A stretch of 64,000 nucleotides of DNA from Hippophae tibetana (lineage: Eukaryota; Streptophyta; Magnoliopsida; Rosales; Elaeagnaceae). Where the stretch lies: the NCBI GenBank assembly GCA_037013495.1, contig CM072801.1, forward strand, positions 75,625,816 to 75,689,815, written 5' to 3'. The translations under genes and the position numbers were made by a program. Shown here in pieces: positions 1 through 13,900 of the stretch. The notes beneath the pieces were generated by a model that was given only the letters and a program-made list of their open reading frames with translations, did not search any database and was not told the origin of the DNA. Positions within the stretch are counted from its first letter, which is position 1. Each line of letters starts with the position of its first letter.

Positions 1-2632
1 AAGATAGATACACCATTTTCAGCAACCAAGGCTATGATACCAAACAGTGTAAATCCTTTTGGCAGACAACATATGTACCTAGGAACTCAAAGAATAAGAA
101 AGGTTGTATTGCTAAAAACATGGTTAAGATGATAGAATTGGAATCCAAAAGAACAAGAATAGAAAACAAGGCAATAGGGTGCGACCAAATTTTAAGACGT
201 TTGTAAGTAGTGTAAACGACGGAATATGAGTTAAATTATGAGGATATCAAAACTAATGCTATAGTGTGTTTTTTTTATGTATCGAAACGAGCTTCGATTT
301 AATATATTATAATAATTGTTTCGATATATGACTTAAAAGTTATAACAGTTTAAAGTTTCAACCCCAATTGATAACTTCTTATTGATTTGAAATAGTAAAC
401 TTTAGTAACTTTCTTCTTTTTTTCAATAACATAGATAGGTTGAACACAAAAATGAAATAACGAGAAAAAGATACCGTGAAAGTAAGGAAACCATTAAAAT
501 GAAATCCAAAAAGGAAAAGAATGACAACAAAATTGAAAGAAAACACTCAACTTGAAGGACAAAATTTAATTATTTTTAATGATTTTTGACTAAAGAAAGC
601 AGAAAACGATCAAAGAACAAATTTTTATAAATCTAAAATTCAAAAAATTGATAAATAAAGATAGATACACCATTTTCAGCAACCAAGGCTATGATACCAA
701 ACAATGTAAATCCTCTTGGTAGACAACATATGTTCCTAGGAACTCAAAGAATAAGAAAGGTTGAATTGCGAAAAAACATGGTTAAGATGATAGAATTGGA
801 ATCCGAAAGAACAAGAATAGAAAAAAAGGCAATACGGTGCGACCAAATTTTAAGACGTTTGTAAGTAGTGTAAACGACGGAATATGAGTTAAATTATGGG
901 GATATCAAAACTAATGCTATAGTGTGTTTTTTTTATGTATCGAAACGAGCTTCGATTTGATATATTATAATAATTGTTTCGATATATGACTTAAAAGTTA
1001 TAACAGTTTAAAGTTTCAACCCCAATTGATAACTTCTTATTGATTTGAAATAATAACCTTTAGTAACTTTCTTCTTTTTTTCAATAACATAGATAGGTTG
1101 AACACAAAAATGAAATAACGAGAAAAAGATACCGTGAAAGTAAGGAAACTATGAAATGATATCCAAAAAGGAAAATAATGACAACAAAATTGAAAGAAAA
1201 CACTTGAGTTGAAGGACACAATTTAATTCTTTTTTCTGATTTCTTAATTAAGAAAGCAGAAAACGATCAAAGGACAAATTTTTATAAATCTAAAATTCAA
1301 AAAATAGATAAATAAAGATAGATACACCATTTTCAGCAACCAAGGCTATGATACCAAACAGTGTAAATCCTTTTGGCAGACAACATATGTACCTAGGAAC
1401 TCAAAGAATAAGAAAGGTTGTATTGCTAAAAACATGGTTAAGATGATAGAATTGGAATCCAAAAGAACAAGAATAGAAAACAAGGCAATAGGGTGCGACC
1501 AAATTTTAAGACGTTTGTAAGTAGTGTAAACGACGGAATATGAGTTAAATTATGAGGATATCAAAACTAATGCTATAGTGTGTTTTTTTTATGTATCAAA
1601 ACGAGCTTCGATTTGATATATTATAATAATTGTTTCGATATATGACTTAAAAGTTATAACAGTTTAAAGTTTCAACCCCAATTGATAACTTCTTATTGAT
1701 TTGAAATAGTAACCTTTAGTAACTTTCTTCTTTTTTTCAATAACATAGATAGGTTGAACACAAAAATGAAATAACGAGAAAAAGATACCGTGAAAGTAAG
1801 GAAACCATTAAAATGAAATCCAAAAAGGAAAAGAATGACAACAAAATTGAAAGAAAACACTCAACTTGAAGGACAAAATTTAATTATTTTTAATGATTTT
1901 TGACTAAAGAAAGCAGAAAACGATCAAAGGACAAATTTTTATAAATCTAAAATTCAAAAAATTGATAAATAAAGATAGATACACCATTTTCAGCAACCAA
2001 GGCTATGATACCAAACAATGTAAATCCTCTTGGTAGACAACATATGTTCCTAGGAACTCAAAGAATAAGAAAGGTTGAATTGCGTAAAAACATGGTTAAG
2101 ATGATAGAATTGGAATCCGAAAGAACAAGAATAGAAAAAAGGCAATACGGTGCGACCAAATTTTAAGACGTTTGTAAGTAGTGTAAACGACGGAATATGA
2201 GTTAAATTATGAGGATATCAAAACTAATGCTATAGTGTGTTTTTTTTATGTATCGAAACGAGCTTCGATTTGATATATTATAATAATTGTTTCGATATAC
2301 GACTTAAAAGTTATAACAGTTTATAGTTTCAACCCCAATTGATAACTTCTTATTGATTTGAAATATTGAACTGCAGAAACTTTCTTGTTTTCTTCAATAA
2401 CATAGATAGGTTGAACACAAAAATGAAAAAAACGAGAAAAAGATACCGTGAAAGTAAGGAAAGCTAAGAAATGAAATCTAAATGGGAAAAGAATGACAAC
2501 AAAATTGAAAGAAAACACTCGACTTGAAGGACAGAATTTAATTATTTTTAATGAGTTTTGACTAAAGAAAGCAGAAAACGATCAAAGGACATATTTTTAT
2601 AAATCTAAAATTCAAAAAATAGATAAATAAAG
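1..2632 (+). repeat. Dimeric HOR, ~1,315 bp, two copies
   Basis: Monomer starts are 4, 661, 1319 and 1975. The first and third share the variants acagtgtaaatcc and ggttgtattgc. The second and fourth share tcttggtag and tatgttcc. The pattern is therefore ABAB with a period of about 1,315 bp. The copies differ at scattered positions, for example caaagaac near 615 against caaaggac near 1926, so this duplication is older than the near-perfect ones downstream. Confidence 0.8.
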
Positions 2633-3477
2633 ATAGATACACCATTTTCAGAAACCAAGGATATGATACCAAACAATGTAAATCCTTTTGGTAAACAACA
2701 GATGTACCTAGTAACTCAAAGAATAAGAATGAGTGAATTGCTAAAAACATGGTTAAGATGATAGAATTGGAATCGAAAGAACAAGAATAGAAAACAAGCC
2801 AATAGGGTGTGACCAAATTTTAAGACGTCTGTAAGTAGTGTAAACGACGGAATCAGGGTTAAACTATGAGGATAGCAAAACTACTGCTATAGTGTGTTTT
2901 TTATGTATCGAAACGAGCTTCGATTTGATATATTATAATACTTGTTTCGATATACGAGTCAAAAGTTATAACAGTTTACAGTTTAACCCCAATTGATAAC
3001 TTCTTATTGATTTGAAATAGTGAACTACCGTAACTTTCTTGTATTTTTCAATAACATAGATAGGTTGAACACAAAAATGAAATAACGAGAAAAAGATACC
3101 GTGAAAGTAAAGAAAGCTAAGAAATGAAATCTAAATGGGAAAAGAATGACAACAAAATTGAAAGAAAACACTTCACTTGAAGGGCAGAATTTAGTTATTT
3201 TTAATGATTTTTGACTAAAGAAAGCAGAAAACGATCAAAGGACAAAATTTTATAAATCTAAAATTCAAAAAATAGATAAATAAAGATAGATACACCATTT
3301 TCAGCAACCAAGGATATGATACCAAACAATGTAAATCCTTTCGGGGGACAACATATGTACCTAGTAACTCAAAGAATAAGAAAGGTTGAATTGCTAAAAA
3401 CATGGTTAAGATGATAGAATTGGAATCCGAAGAACAAGAATAGAAAACAAGGCAATAGGGTGCGACCAAATTTTAAA
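2633..3477 (+). repeat. Monomer at 2633 and start of monomer at 3286
   Basis: The unit at 2633 (653 bp to the next landmark) has the tail version with aatgattttt. The unit at 3286 begins normally but carries an unusual ttcgggggac variant near 3339, where relatives have a ttttggcag-like sequence. Beyond about 3,478 that unit becomes strongly diverged and is listed separately. Confidence 0.7.
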
Positions 3478-3975
3478 ACGTCTGTAAGTAGTGTAAATGA
3501 TGGAATCTAGGTTAAAATACGAGGATAACAAAACTATTGCTATAGTGTGTTTTTTTGAATTATCAAAACGAGCTTTAATTAGATATATTATAATAGTGTT
3601 TTCGATGCATGAGTCAATAGTTATAATAATGTAAAAATTCTACCGCAATTGATAATTTCTTTTTGTTTTGAAATTGTGAACTGTAGTAACTTTCTTGTTT
3701 TTTTCAAAAACATAGATAGGTTGAACACAAAAATTAAATAACTACAAAAAAAATACCGTGAAATAACGGAAAGCTACGAAATTAAATCGAACAAAGCAAT
3801 ATGGTGTGACCAAATTTTAAGACGTTTGTAAGTAGTGTAAACGACGGGATCTCGTTTAAAATATGAGGATAGAAAAACTACTACTATAGTTTGTTTTTTT
3901 ATGTATCGAAACGAGCTTCGATTTGATATATTATAATATTCGTGACTATATACGAGTCAAACGTTATAACAGTTT
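3478..3975 (+). repeat. Diverged monomer segment with ~312 bp internal deletion
   Basis: The landmark spacing 3286 to 4284 is 998 bp, which is two monomers minus about 312 bp. The junction lies near 3,789, where attaaatcga runs directly into acaaagcaat, joining the purine-rich stretch of one monomer to the end of the head of the next and skipping the tail and landmark. On both sides of the junction the sequence carries dozens of substitutions relative to every other monomer, including in the dyad: its left arm near 3,562 reads tatcaaaac. This is the least homogenised stretch of the window. Confidence 0.85.
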
Positions 3976-5977
3976 AAAGTTTCAACCCCAATTGATAACT
4001 TCTTATTGATTTGAAATAGTAAACTTTAGTAACTTTCTTCTTTTTTTAAATAACATAGATAGGTTGAACACAAAAATGAAATAACGAGAAAAAGATACCG
4101 TGAAAGTAAGGAAACTATGAAATGAAATCCAAAAAGGAAAAGAATGACAACAAAATTGAAAGAAAACACTTGAGTTGAAGGACACAATTTAATTCTTTTT
4201 TCTGATTTCTTAATTAAGAAAGCAGAAAACGATCAAAGGACAAATTTTTATAAATCTAAAATTCAAAAAATAGATAAATAAAGATAGATACACCATTTTC
4301 AGCAACCAAGGCTATGATACCAAACAGTGTAAATCCTTTTGGCAGACAACATATGTACCTAGGAACTCAAAGAATAAGAAAGGTTGTATTGCTAAAAACA
4401 TGGTTAAGATGATAGAATTGGAATCCAAAAGAACAAGAATAGAAAACAAGGCAATAGGGTGCGACCAAATTTTAAGACGTTTGTAAGTAGTGTAAACGAC
4501 GGAATATGAGTTAAATTATGAGGATATCAAAACTAATGCTATAGTGTGTTTTTTTTATGTATCGAAACGAGCTTCGATTTGATATATTATAATAATTGTT
4601 TCGATATATGACTTAAAAGTTATAACAGTTTAAAGTTTCAACCCCAATTGATAACTTCTTATTGATTTGAAATAGTAAACTTTAGTAACTTTCTTCTTTT
4701 TTTCAATAACATAGATAGGTTGAACACAAAAATGAAATAACGAGAAAAAGATACCGTGAAAGTAAGGAAACCATTAAAATGAAATCCAAAAAGGAAAAGA
4801 ATGACAACAAAATTGAAAGAAAACACTCAACTTGAAGGACAAAATTTAATTATTTTTAATGATTTTTGACTAAAGAAAGCAGAAAACGATCAAAGAACAA
4901 ATTTTTATAAATCTAAAATTCAAAAAATTGATAAATAAAGATAGATACACCATTTTCAGCAACCAAGGCTATGATACCAAACAATGTAAATCCTCTTGGT
5001 AGACAACATATGTTCCTAGGAACTCAAAGAATAAGAAAGGTTGAATTTCGAAAAAACATGGTTAAGATGATAGAATTGGAATCCGAAAGAACAAGAATAG
5101 AAAAAAAGGCAATACGGTGCGACCAAATTTTAAGACGTTTGTAAGTAGTGTAAACGACGGAATATGAGTTAAATTATGAGGATATCAAAACTAATGCTAT
5201 AGTGTGTTTTTTTTATGTATCGAAACGAGCTTCGATTTGATATATTATAATAATTGTTTCGATATACGACTTAAAAGTTATAACAGTTTATAGTTTCAAC
5301 CCCAATTGATAACTTCTTATTGATTTGAAATATTGAACTGCAGAAACTTTCTTGTTTTCTTCAATAACATAGATAGGTTGAACACAAAAATGAAAAAAAC
5401 GAGAAAAATATACCGTGAAAGTAAGGAAAGCTAAGAAATGAAATCTAAATGGGAAAAGAATGACAACAAAATTGAAAGAAAACACTCGACTTGAAGGACA
5501 GGATTTAATTATTTTTAATGATTTTTGACTAAAGAAAGCAGAAAACGATCAAAGGACATATTTTTATAAATCTAAAATTCAAAAAATAGATAAATAAAGA
5601 TAGATACACCATTTTCAGCAACCAATGATATGATACCAAACAATGTAAATCCATTTGGTAGACAACAGATGTACCTAGTAACTCAAAGAATAAGAATGAG
5701 TGAATTGCTAAAAACATGGTTAAGATGATAGAATTGGAATCGAAAGAACAAGAATAGAAAACAAGCCAATAGGGTGCGACCAAATTTTAAGACGTCGGTA
5801 AGTAGTGTAAACGACGGAATCAGGGTTAAACTATTAGGATAGCAAAACTACTGCTATAGTGTGTTTTTTATGTATCGAAACGAGGTTCGATTTGATATAT
5901 TATAATACTTGTTTCGATATACGAGTCAAAAGTTATCACAGTATACAGTTTAACCCCAATTGATAACTTCTTATTGA
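3969..5977 (+). repeat. ~2.0 kb block, copy of 1,003-3,010
   Basis: From about 3,969 the sequence returns to the family norm and follows 1,003-3,010 at an offset of 2,966-2,967 bp. Monomer starts are 4284, 4941 and 5600, against 1319, 1975 and 2633. Part of it (about 4,284-5,150) is instead closer to the first dimer at 4-870, sharing rarer variants such as caaagaac, so the block looks like a mosaic of two sources. The copy relationship ends near 5,977, where the sequence switches to a different continuation. Confidence 0.75.
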
Positions 5978-7039
5978 TTTGAAAAAGTAAACATTAGTAA
6001 CTTTCTTCTTTTTTTCAATACCATAGATAGGTTGAACACAAAAATGAAATAACGAGAAAAAGATACCGTGAAAGTAAGGAAACCATTAAAATGAAATCCA
6101 AAAAGGAAAAGAATGACAACAAAATTGAAAGAAAACACTCAACTTGAAGGACAAAATTTAATTATTTTTAATGATTTTTGACTAAAGAAAGCAGAAAACG
6201 ATCAAAGGACAAATTTTTATAAATCTAAAATTCAAAAAATTGATAAATAAAGATAGATACACCATTTTCAGCAACCAAGGCTATGATACCAAACAATGTA
6301 AATCCTCTTGGTAGACAACATATGTTCCTAGGAACTCAAAGAATAAGAAAGGTTGAATTGCAAAAAAACATGGTTAAGATGATAGAATTGGAATCCGAAA
6401 GAACAAGAATAAAAAAATAGGCAATACGGTGCGACCAAATTTTAAGACGTTTGTAAGTAGTGTAAACGACGGAATATGAGTTAAATTATGAGGATATCAA
6501 AACTAATGCTATAGTGTGTTTTTTTTATGTATCGAAACGAGCTTCGATTTGATATATTATATTAATTGTTTCGATATACGACTTAAAAGTTATAACAGTT
6601 TATAGTTTCAACCCCAATTGATAACTTCTTATTGATTTGAAATATTGAACTGCAGAAACTTTCTTGTTTTCTTCAATAACATAGATAGGTTGAACACAAA
6701 AATAAAAAAAACGAGAAAAAGATACCGTGAAAGTAAGGAAAGCTAAGAAATGAAATCTAAATGGGAAAAGAATGACAACAAAATTGAAAGAAAACACTCG
6801 ACTTGAAGGACATAATTTAATTATTTTTAATGATTTTTTACTAAAGAAAGGAGAAAACGATCAAAGGACAAATTGTTTTAAATCTAAAATTCAAAAAATA
6901 GATAAATAAAGATAGATACACCATTTTCAACAACCAAGGATATGATACCAAACAATGTAAATCCTGTTGGTAGACAACATATGTACCTAGTAACTCAAAG
7001 AATAAGAAATGTTGAATTGCTAAAAACATGGTTAAAATT
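5978..7039 (+). repeat. Transitional monomers at 6253 and 6912
   Basis: The unit at 6253 is of the tcttggtag/tatgttcc type seen at 661, 1975 and 4941. The unit at 6912 is of the tgttggtag type that recurs at 8220, 10182, 12801, 16073 and 18692. They connect the dimer-rich left end to the trimeric HOR. Confidence 0.7.
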
Positions 7040-9001
7040 ATAGAATTGGAATCCGAAAGAACAAGAATAGAAAACAAGGCAATATGGTGCGACCAAATTT
7101 TAAGACGTTTGTAAGTAGTGTAAACGACGGAATCAGGGTTACACTATGAGGATAGCAAAACTACTGCTATAGTGTGTTTTTTATGTATCGAAATGAGCTT
7201 CGATTTGATATATTATAATACTTTTTTCGATATACGAGTCAAAAGTTATAACAGTTTACCGTTTAACCCCAATTGATAACTTCTTATTGATTTGAAATAG
7301 TGAACTGCAGTAACTTTCTTGTTTTTTGAATAACATAGATAGGTTGAACACAAAAATGAAATAACGAGAAAAAGATACCGTGAAAGTAAGGAAACTATGA
7401 AATGAAATTCAAAAAGGAAAATAATGACAACAAAATTGAAAGAAAACACTTGACTTGAAGAATATATTTTAATTCTTTTTTCTGATTTCTCAATTAAGAA
7501 AGCAAAAAACGATCAAAGGACAAATTTTTAAAAATCTAAAATTCAAAAAATAGATAAATAAAGATAGATACACCATTTTCAACAACCAAGGCTATGATAC
7601 CAAACAATGTAAATCCTTTTGGCGGACAACATATGTACCTAGGAACTCAAAGAATAAGAAAGGTTGAATTGCTAAAAACATGGTTAAGATGATAGAATTG
7701 GAATCCGAAAGAACAAGAATAGAAAACAAGGCAATAGGGTGCGACCAAATTTTAAGACGTTTGTAATTAGTGTAAACAACGGAATATGAGTTAAATTATG
7801 AGGATATCAAAACTAATGCTATAGTGTGTTTTTTTATGTATCAAAACGAGTTTCGATTTGATATATTATAATAATTGTTTCGATATACGACTTAAAATTA
7901 TAACAGTTTACAGTTTCAACCCCAATTGATAACTTCTTATTGATTTGAAATAGTGAACTGCAGAAACTTTCTTGTTTTCTTCAATAACATAGATAGGTTG
8001 AACACAAAAATGAAAAAAACGAGAAAGAGATACCGTGAAAGTAAGGAAAGCTAAGAAATGAAATCTAAATGAGAAAAGAATGACAACAAAATTGAAAGAA
8101 AACACTCGACTTGAAGGACAGAATTTAATTATTTTTAATGATTTTTTACTAAAGAAAGGAGAAAACGATCAAAGGACAAATTGTTTTAAATCTAAAATTC
8201 AAAAAATAGATAAATAAAGATAGATACACCATTTTCAACAACCAAGGATATGATACCAAACAATGTAAATCCTGTTGGTAGACAACATATGTACCTAGTA
8301 ACTCAAAGAATAAGAAATGTTGAATTGCTAAAAACATGGTTAAGATTATAGAATTGGAATCCGAAAGAACAAGAATAGAAAACAAGGCAATATGGTGCGA
8401 CCAAATTTTAAGACGTTTGTAAGTAGTGTAAATGACGGAATCAGGGTTACACTATGAGGATAGCAAAACTACTGCTATAGTGTGTTTTTTATGTATCGAA
8501 ATGAGCTTCGATTTGATATATTATAATACTTTTTTCGATATACGAGTCATAAGTTATAACAGTTTACAGTTTCAACCCCAATTGATAACTTCTTATTGAT
8601 TTGAAATAGTGAACTGCAGTAACTTTCTTGTTTTTTTCAATAACATAGATAGGTTGAACACAAAAATGAAATAACTAGAAAAAGATACCGTGAAAGTAAG
8701 GAAACTATGAAATGAAATCCAAAAAGGAAAAGAATGACAACAAAATTGAAAGAAAACACTTGACTTGAAGGACACAATTTAATTCTTTTTTCTGATTTCT
8801 CAATTAAGAAAGCAGAAAACGATCAAAGGACAAATTGTTTTAAATCTAAAATTCAAAAAATAGATAAATAAAGATAGATACACCATTTTCAACAACCAAG
8901 GCTATGATACCAAACAATGTAAATCCTTTTGGCGGACAAAATATGTACCTAGGAACTCAGAGAATAAGAAAGGTTGAATTGCTAAAAACATGGTTAAGAT
9001 G
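7040..9001 (+). repeat. Trimeric HOR, 1,962 bp, copy 1
   Basis: Landmarks 7564, 8220 and 8874 recur at 9526, 10182 and 10836, each exactly 1,962 bp later. Shared rare variants include gaatatattt near 7,460 and 9,422, gtaaatgacgg near 8,430 and 10,392, and tcataagtt near 8,548 and 10,510. I noticed no difference between the two copies when reading by eye. I label the monomer order P-Q-R. Confidence 0.88.
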
Positions 9002-10963
9002 ATAGAATTGGAATCCGAAAGAACAAGAATAGAAAACAAGGCAATATGGTGCGACCAAATTTTAAGACGTTTGTAAGTAGTGTAAACGACGGAATCAGGG
9101 TTACACTATGAGGATAGCAAAACTACTGCTATAGTGTGTTTTTTATGTATCGAAATGAGCTTCGATTTGATATATTATAATACTTTTTTCGATATACGAG
9201 TCAAAAGTTATAACAGTTTACCGTTTAACCCCAATTGATAACTTCTTATTGATTTGAAATAGTGAACTGCAGTAACTTTCTTGTTTTTTGAATAACATAG
9301 ATAGGTTGAACACAAAAATGAAATAACGAGAAAAAGATACCGTGAAAGTAAGGAAACTATGAAATGAAATTCAAAAAGGAAAATAATGACAACAAAATTG
9401 AAAGAAAACACTTGACTTGAAGAATATATTTTAATTCTTTTTTCTGATTTCTCAATTAAGAAAGCAAAAAACGATCAAAGGACAAATTTTTAAAAATCTA
9501 AAATTCAAAAAATAGATAAATAAAGATAGATACACCATTTTCAACAACCAAGGCTATGATACCAAACAATGTAAATCCTTTTGGCGGACAACATATGTAC
9601 CTAGGAACTCAAAGAATAAGAAAGGTTGAATTGCTAAAAACATGGTTAAGATGATAGAATTGGAATCCGAAAGAACAAGAATAGAAAACAAGGCAATAGG
9701 GTGCGACCAAATTTTAAGACGTTTGTAATTAGTGTAAACAACGGAATATGAGTTAAATTATGAGGATATCAAAACTAATGCTATAGTGTGTTTTTTTATG
9801 TATCAAAACGAGTTTCGATTTGATATATTATAATAATTGTTTCGATATACGACTTAAAATTATAACAGTTTACAGTTTCAACCCCAATTGATAACTTCTT
9901 ATTGATTTGAAATAGTGAACTGCAGAAACTTTCTTGTTTTCTTCAATAACATAGATAGGTTGAACACAAAAATGAAAAAAACGAGAAAGAGATACCGTGA
10001 AAGTAAGGAAAGCTAAGAAATGAAATCTAAATGAGAAAAGAATGACAACAAAATTGAAAGAAAACACTCGACTTGAAGGACAGAATTTAATTATTTTTAA
10101 TGATTTTTTACTAAAGAAAGGAGAAAACGATCAAAGGACAAATTGTTTTAAATCTAAAATTCAAAAAATAGATAAATAAAGATAGATACACCATTTTCAA
10201 CAACCAAGGATATGATACCAAACAATGTAAATCCTGTTGGTAGACAACATATGTACCTAGTAACTCAAAGAATAAGAAATGTTGAATTGCTAAAAACATG
10301 GTTAAGATTATAGAATTGGAATCCGAAAGAACAAGAATAGAAAACAAGGCAATATGGTGCGACCAAATTTTAAGACGTTTGTAAGTAGTGTAAATGACGG
10401 AATCAGGGTTACACTATGAGGATAGCAAAACTACTGCTATAGTGTGTTTTTTATGTATCGAAATGAGCTTCGATTTGATATATTATAATACTTTTTTCGA
10501 TATACGAGTCATAAGTTATAACAGTTTACAGTTTCAACCCCAATTGATAACTTCTTATTGATTTGAAATAGTGAACTGCAGTAACTTTCTTGTTTTTTTC
10601 AATAACATAGATAGGTTGAACACAAAAATGAAATAACTAGAAAAAGATACCGTGAAAGTAAGGAAACTATGAAATGAAATCCAAAAAGGAAAAGAATGAC
10701 AACAAAATTGAAAGAAAACACTTGACTTGAAGGACACAATTTAATTCTTTTTTCTGATTTCTCAATTAAGAAAGCAGAAAACGATCAAAGGACAAATTGT
10801 TTTAAATCTAAAATTCAAAAAATAGATAAATAAAGATAGATACACCATTTTCAACAACCAAGGCTATGATACCAAACAATGTAAATCCTTTTGGCGGACA
10901 AAATATGTACCTAGGAACTCAGAGAATAAGAAAGGTTGAATTGCTAAAAACATGGTTAAGATG
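9002..10963 (+). repeat. Trimeric HOR, 1,962 bp, copy 2
   Basis: This is the second P-Q-R unit, with landmarks 9526, 10182 and 10836. The register continues into a third, slightly changed partial copy that can be followed to about 12,040. There the tail switches from the aatgattttt version to the ctaatttctaac version and the trimeric relationship ends. Confidence 0.88.
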
Positions 10964-13900
10964 ATAGAATTGGAATCCGAAAGAACAAGAATAGAAAACA
11001 AGGCAATATGGTGCGACCAAATTTTAAGACGTTTGTAAGTAGTGTAAACGACGGAATCAGGGTTACACTATGAGGATAGCAAAACTACTGCTATAGTGTG
11101 TTTTTTATGTATCGAAATGAGCTTCGATTTGATATATTATAATACTTTTTTCGATATACGAGTCAAAAGTTATAACAGTTTACAGTTTAACCCCAATTGA
11201 TAACTTCTTATTGATTTGAAATAGTGAACTGCAGTAACTTTCTTGTTTTTTGAATAACACAGATAGGTTGAACACAAAAATGAAATAACGAGAAAAAGAT
11301 ACCGTGAAAGTAAGGAAACTATGAAATGAAATTCAAAAAGGAAAATAATGACAACAAAATTGAAAGAAAACACTTGACTTGAAGGATATAATTTAATTCT
11401 TTTTTCTGATTTCTCAATTAAGAAAGCAAAAAACGATCAAAGGACAAATTTTTATAAATCTAAAATTCAAAAAATAGATAAATAAAGATAGATACACCAT
11501 TTTCAACAACCAAGGCTATGATACCAAACAATGTAAATCCTTTTGGCGGACAACATATGTACCTAGGAACTCAAAGAATAAGAAAGGTTGAATTGCTAAA
11601 AACATGGTTAAGATGATAGAATTGGAATCCGAAAGAACAAGAATAGAAAACAAGGCAATAGGGTGCGACCAAATTTTAAGACGTTTGTAATTAGTGTAAA
11701 CAACGGAATATGAGTTAAATTATGAGGATATCAAAACTAATGCTATAGTGTGTTTTTTTATGTATCAAAACGAGTTTCGATTTGATATATTATAATAATT
11801 GTTTCGATATACGACTTAAAATTATAATAGTTTACAGTTTCAACCCCAATTGATAACTTCTTATTGATTTGAAATAGTGAACTGCAGAAACTTTCTTGTT
11901 TTCTTCAATAACATAGATAGGTTGAACACAAAAATGAAAAAAACGAGAAAGAGATACCGTGAAAGTAAGGAAAGCTAAGAAATGAAATCTAAATGGGAAA
12001 AGAATGACAACAAAATTGAAAGAAAACACTCGACTTGAAGGACACAATTTAATTCTTTTTTTCTAATTTCTAACTTAAGAAAGAAGAAAACGATCAAAGG
12101 ACAAATTTTTATAAATCTAAAATTCAAAAAATTGATAAATAAAGATAGATACACCATTTTCAGCAACCAAGGCTATGATACCAAACAATGTAAATCCTTT
12201 TGGCAGACAACATATGTTCCTAGGAACTCAAAGAATAAGAAAGGGTGAATTGCGAAAAACATGGTTAAGATGATAGAATTGGAATCCGAAAGAACAAGAA
12301 TAGAAAACAAAGCAATAGGGTGCGACCAAATTTTAAGACGTCTATAAGTAGTGTAAACGACGGAATCAGGGTTAAACTATGAGGATAGCAAAACTACTGC
12401 TATAGTGTGTTTTTTATGTATCGAAACGAGCTTTGATTTGATATATTATAATACTTGTTTCGATATACGAGTCAAAAGTTATAACAGTTTACAGTTTCAA
12501 CCCCAATTGATACCTTCTTATTGATTTGAAATAGTGAACTGCAGAAACTTTCTTGTTTTCTTCAATAACATAGATAGGTTGAACACAAAAATGAACAAAA
12601 CGAGAAAAAGATACCGTGAAAGTAAGGAAAGCTAAGATATGAAATCTAAATGGGAAAAGAAAGACAACAAAATTGAAAGAAAACACTCGACTTGAAGGAC
12701 ATAATTTAATTATTTTTAATGATTTTTTACTAAAGAAAGGAGAAAACGATCAAAGGACAAATTGTTTTAAATCGAAAATTCAAAAAATAGATAAATAAAG
12801 ATAGATACACCATTTTCAACAACCAAGGATATGATACCAAACAATGTAAATCCTGTTGGTAGACAACATATGTACCTAGTAACTCAAAGAATAAGAAATG
12901 TTGAATTGCTAAAAACATGGTTAAGATTATAGAATTGGAATCCGAAAGAACAAGAATAGAAAACAAGGCAATATGGTGCGACCAAATTTTAAGACGTTTG
13001 TAAGTAGTGTAAACGACGGAATCAGGGTTACACTATGAGGATAGCAAAACTACTGCTATAGTGTGTTTTTTATGTATCCAAATGAGCTTCGATTTGATAT
13101 ATTATAATACTTTTTTCGATATACGAGTCAAAAGTTATAACAGTTTACAGTTTCAACCCCAATTGATAACTTCTTATTGATTTGAAATAGTGAACTGCAG
13201 TAACTTTCTTGTTTTTTTCAATAACATAGATAGGTTGAACACAAAAATGAAATAACTAGAAAAAGATACCGTGAAAGTAAGGAAACTATGAAATGAAATC
13301 CAAAAAGGAAAAGAATGACAACAAAATTGAAAGAAAACACTTGACTTGAAGGACACAATTTAATTCTTTTTTCTGATTTCTCAATTAAGAAAGCAGAAAA
13401 CGATCAAAGGACAAATTTTTATAAATCTAAAATTCAAAAAATAGATAAATAAAGATAGATGATCCATTTTCAACAACCAAGGCTATGATACCAAACAATG
13501 TAAATCCTTTTGGCGGACAAAATATGTACCTAGGAACTCAGAGAATAAGAAAGGTTGAATTGCGAAAAACATGGTTAAGATGATAGAATTGGAATCCGAA
13601 AGAACAAGAATAGAAAACAAGGCAATAGGGTGTGACCAAATTTTAAGACGTCTGTAAGTAGTGTAAACGATGGAATCAGGGTTACACTATGAGGATAGCA
13701 AAACTACTGCTATAGTGTGTTTTTTATGTATCGAAATGAGCTTCGATTTGATTTATTATAATACTTGTTTCGATATACGAGTCAAAAGTTATAACAGTTT
13801 ACAGTTTAACCCCAATTGATAACTTCTTATTGATTTGAAATAGTGAACTGCAGTAACTTTCTTGTTTTTTTCAATAACATAGATAGGTTGAACACAAAAA

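Noticed and set aside
3330..3350. CENP-B-box-like site at the ttcgggggac variant
   Set aside because: The spacing of the essential TTCG, A and CGGG bases does not fit, and the variant occurs in a single monomer.
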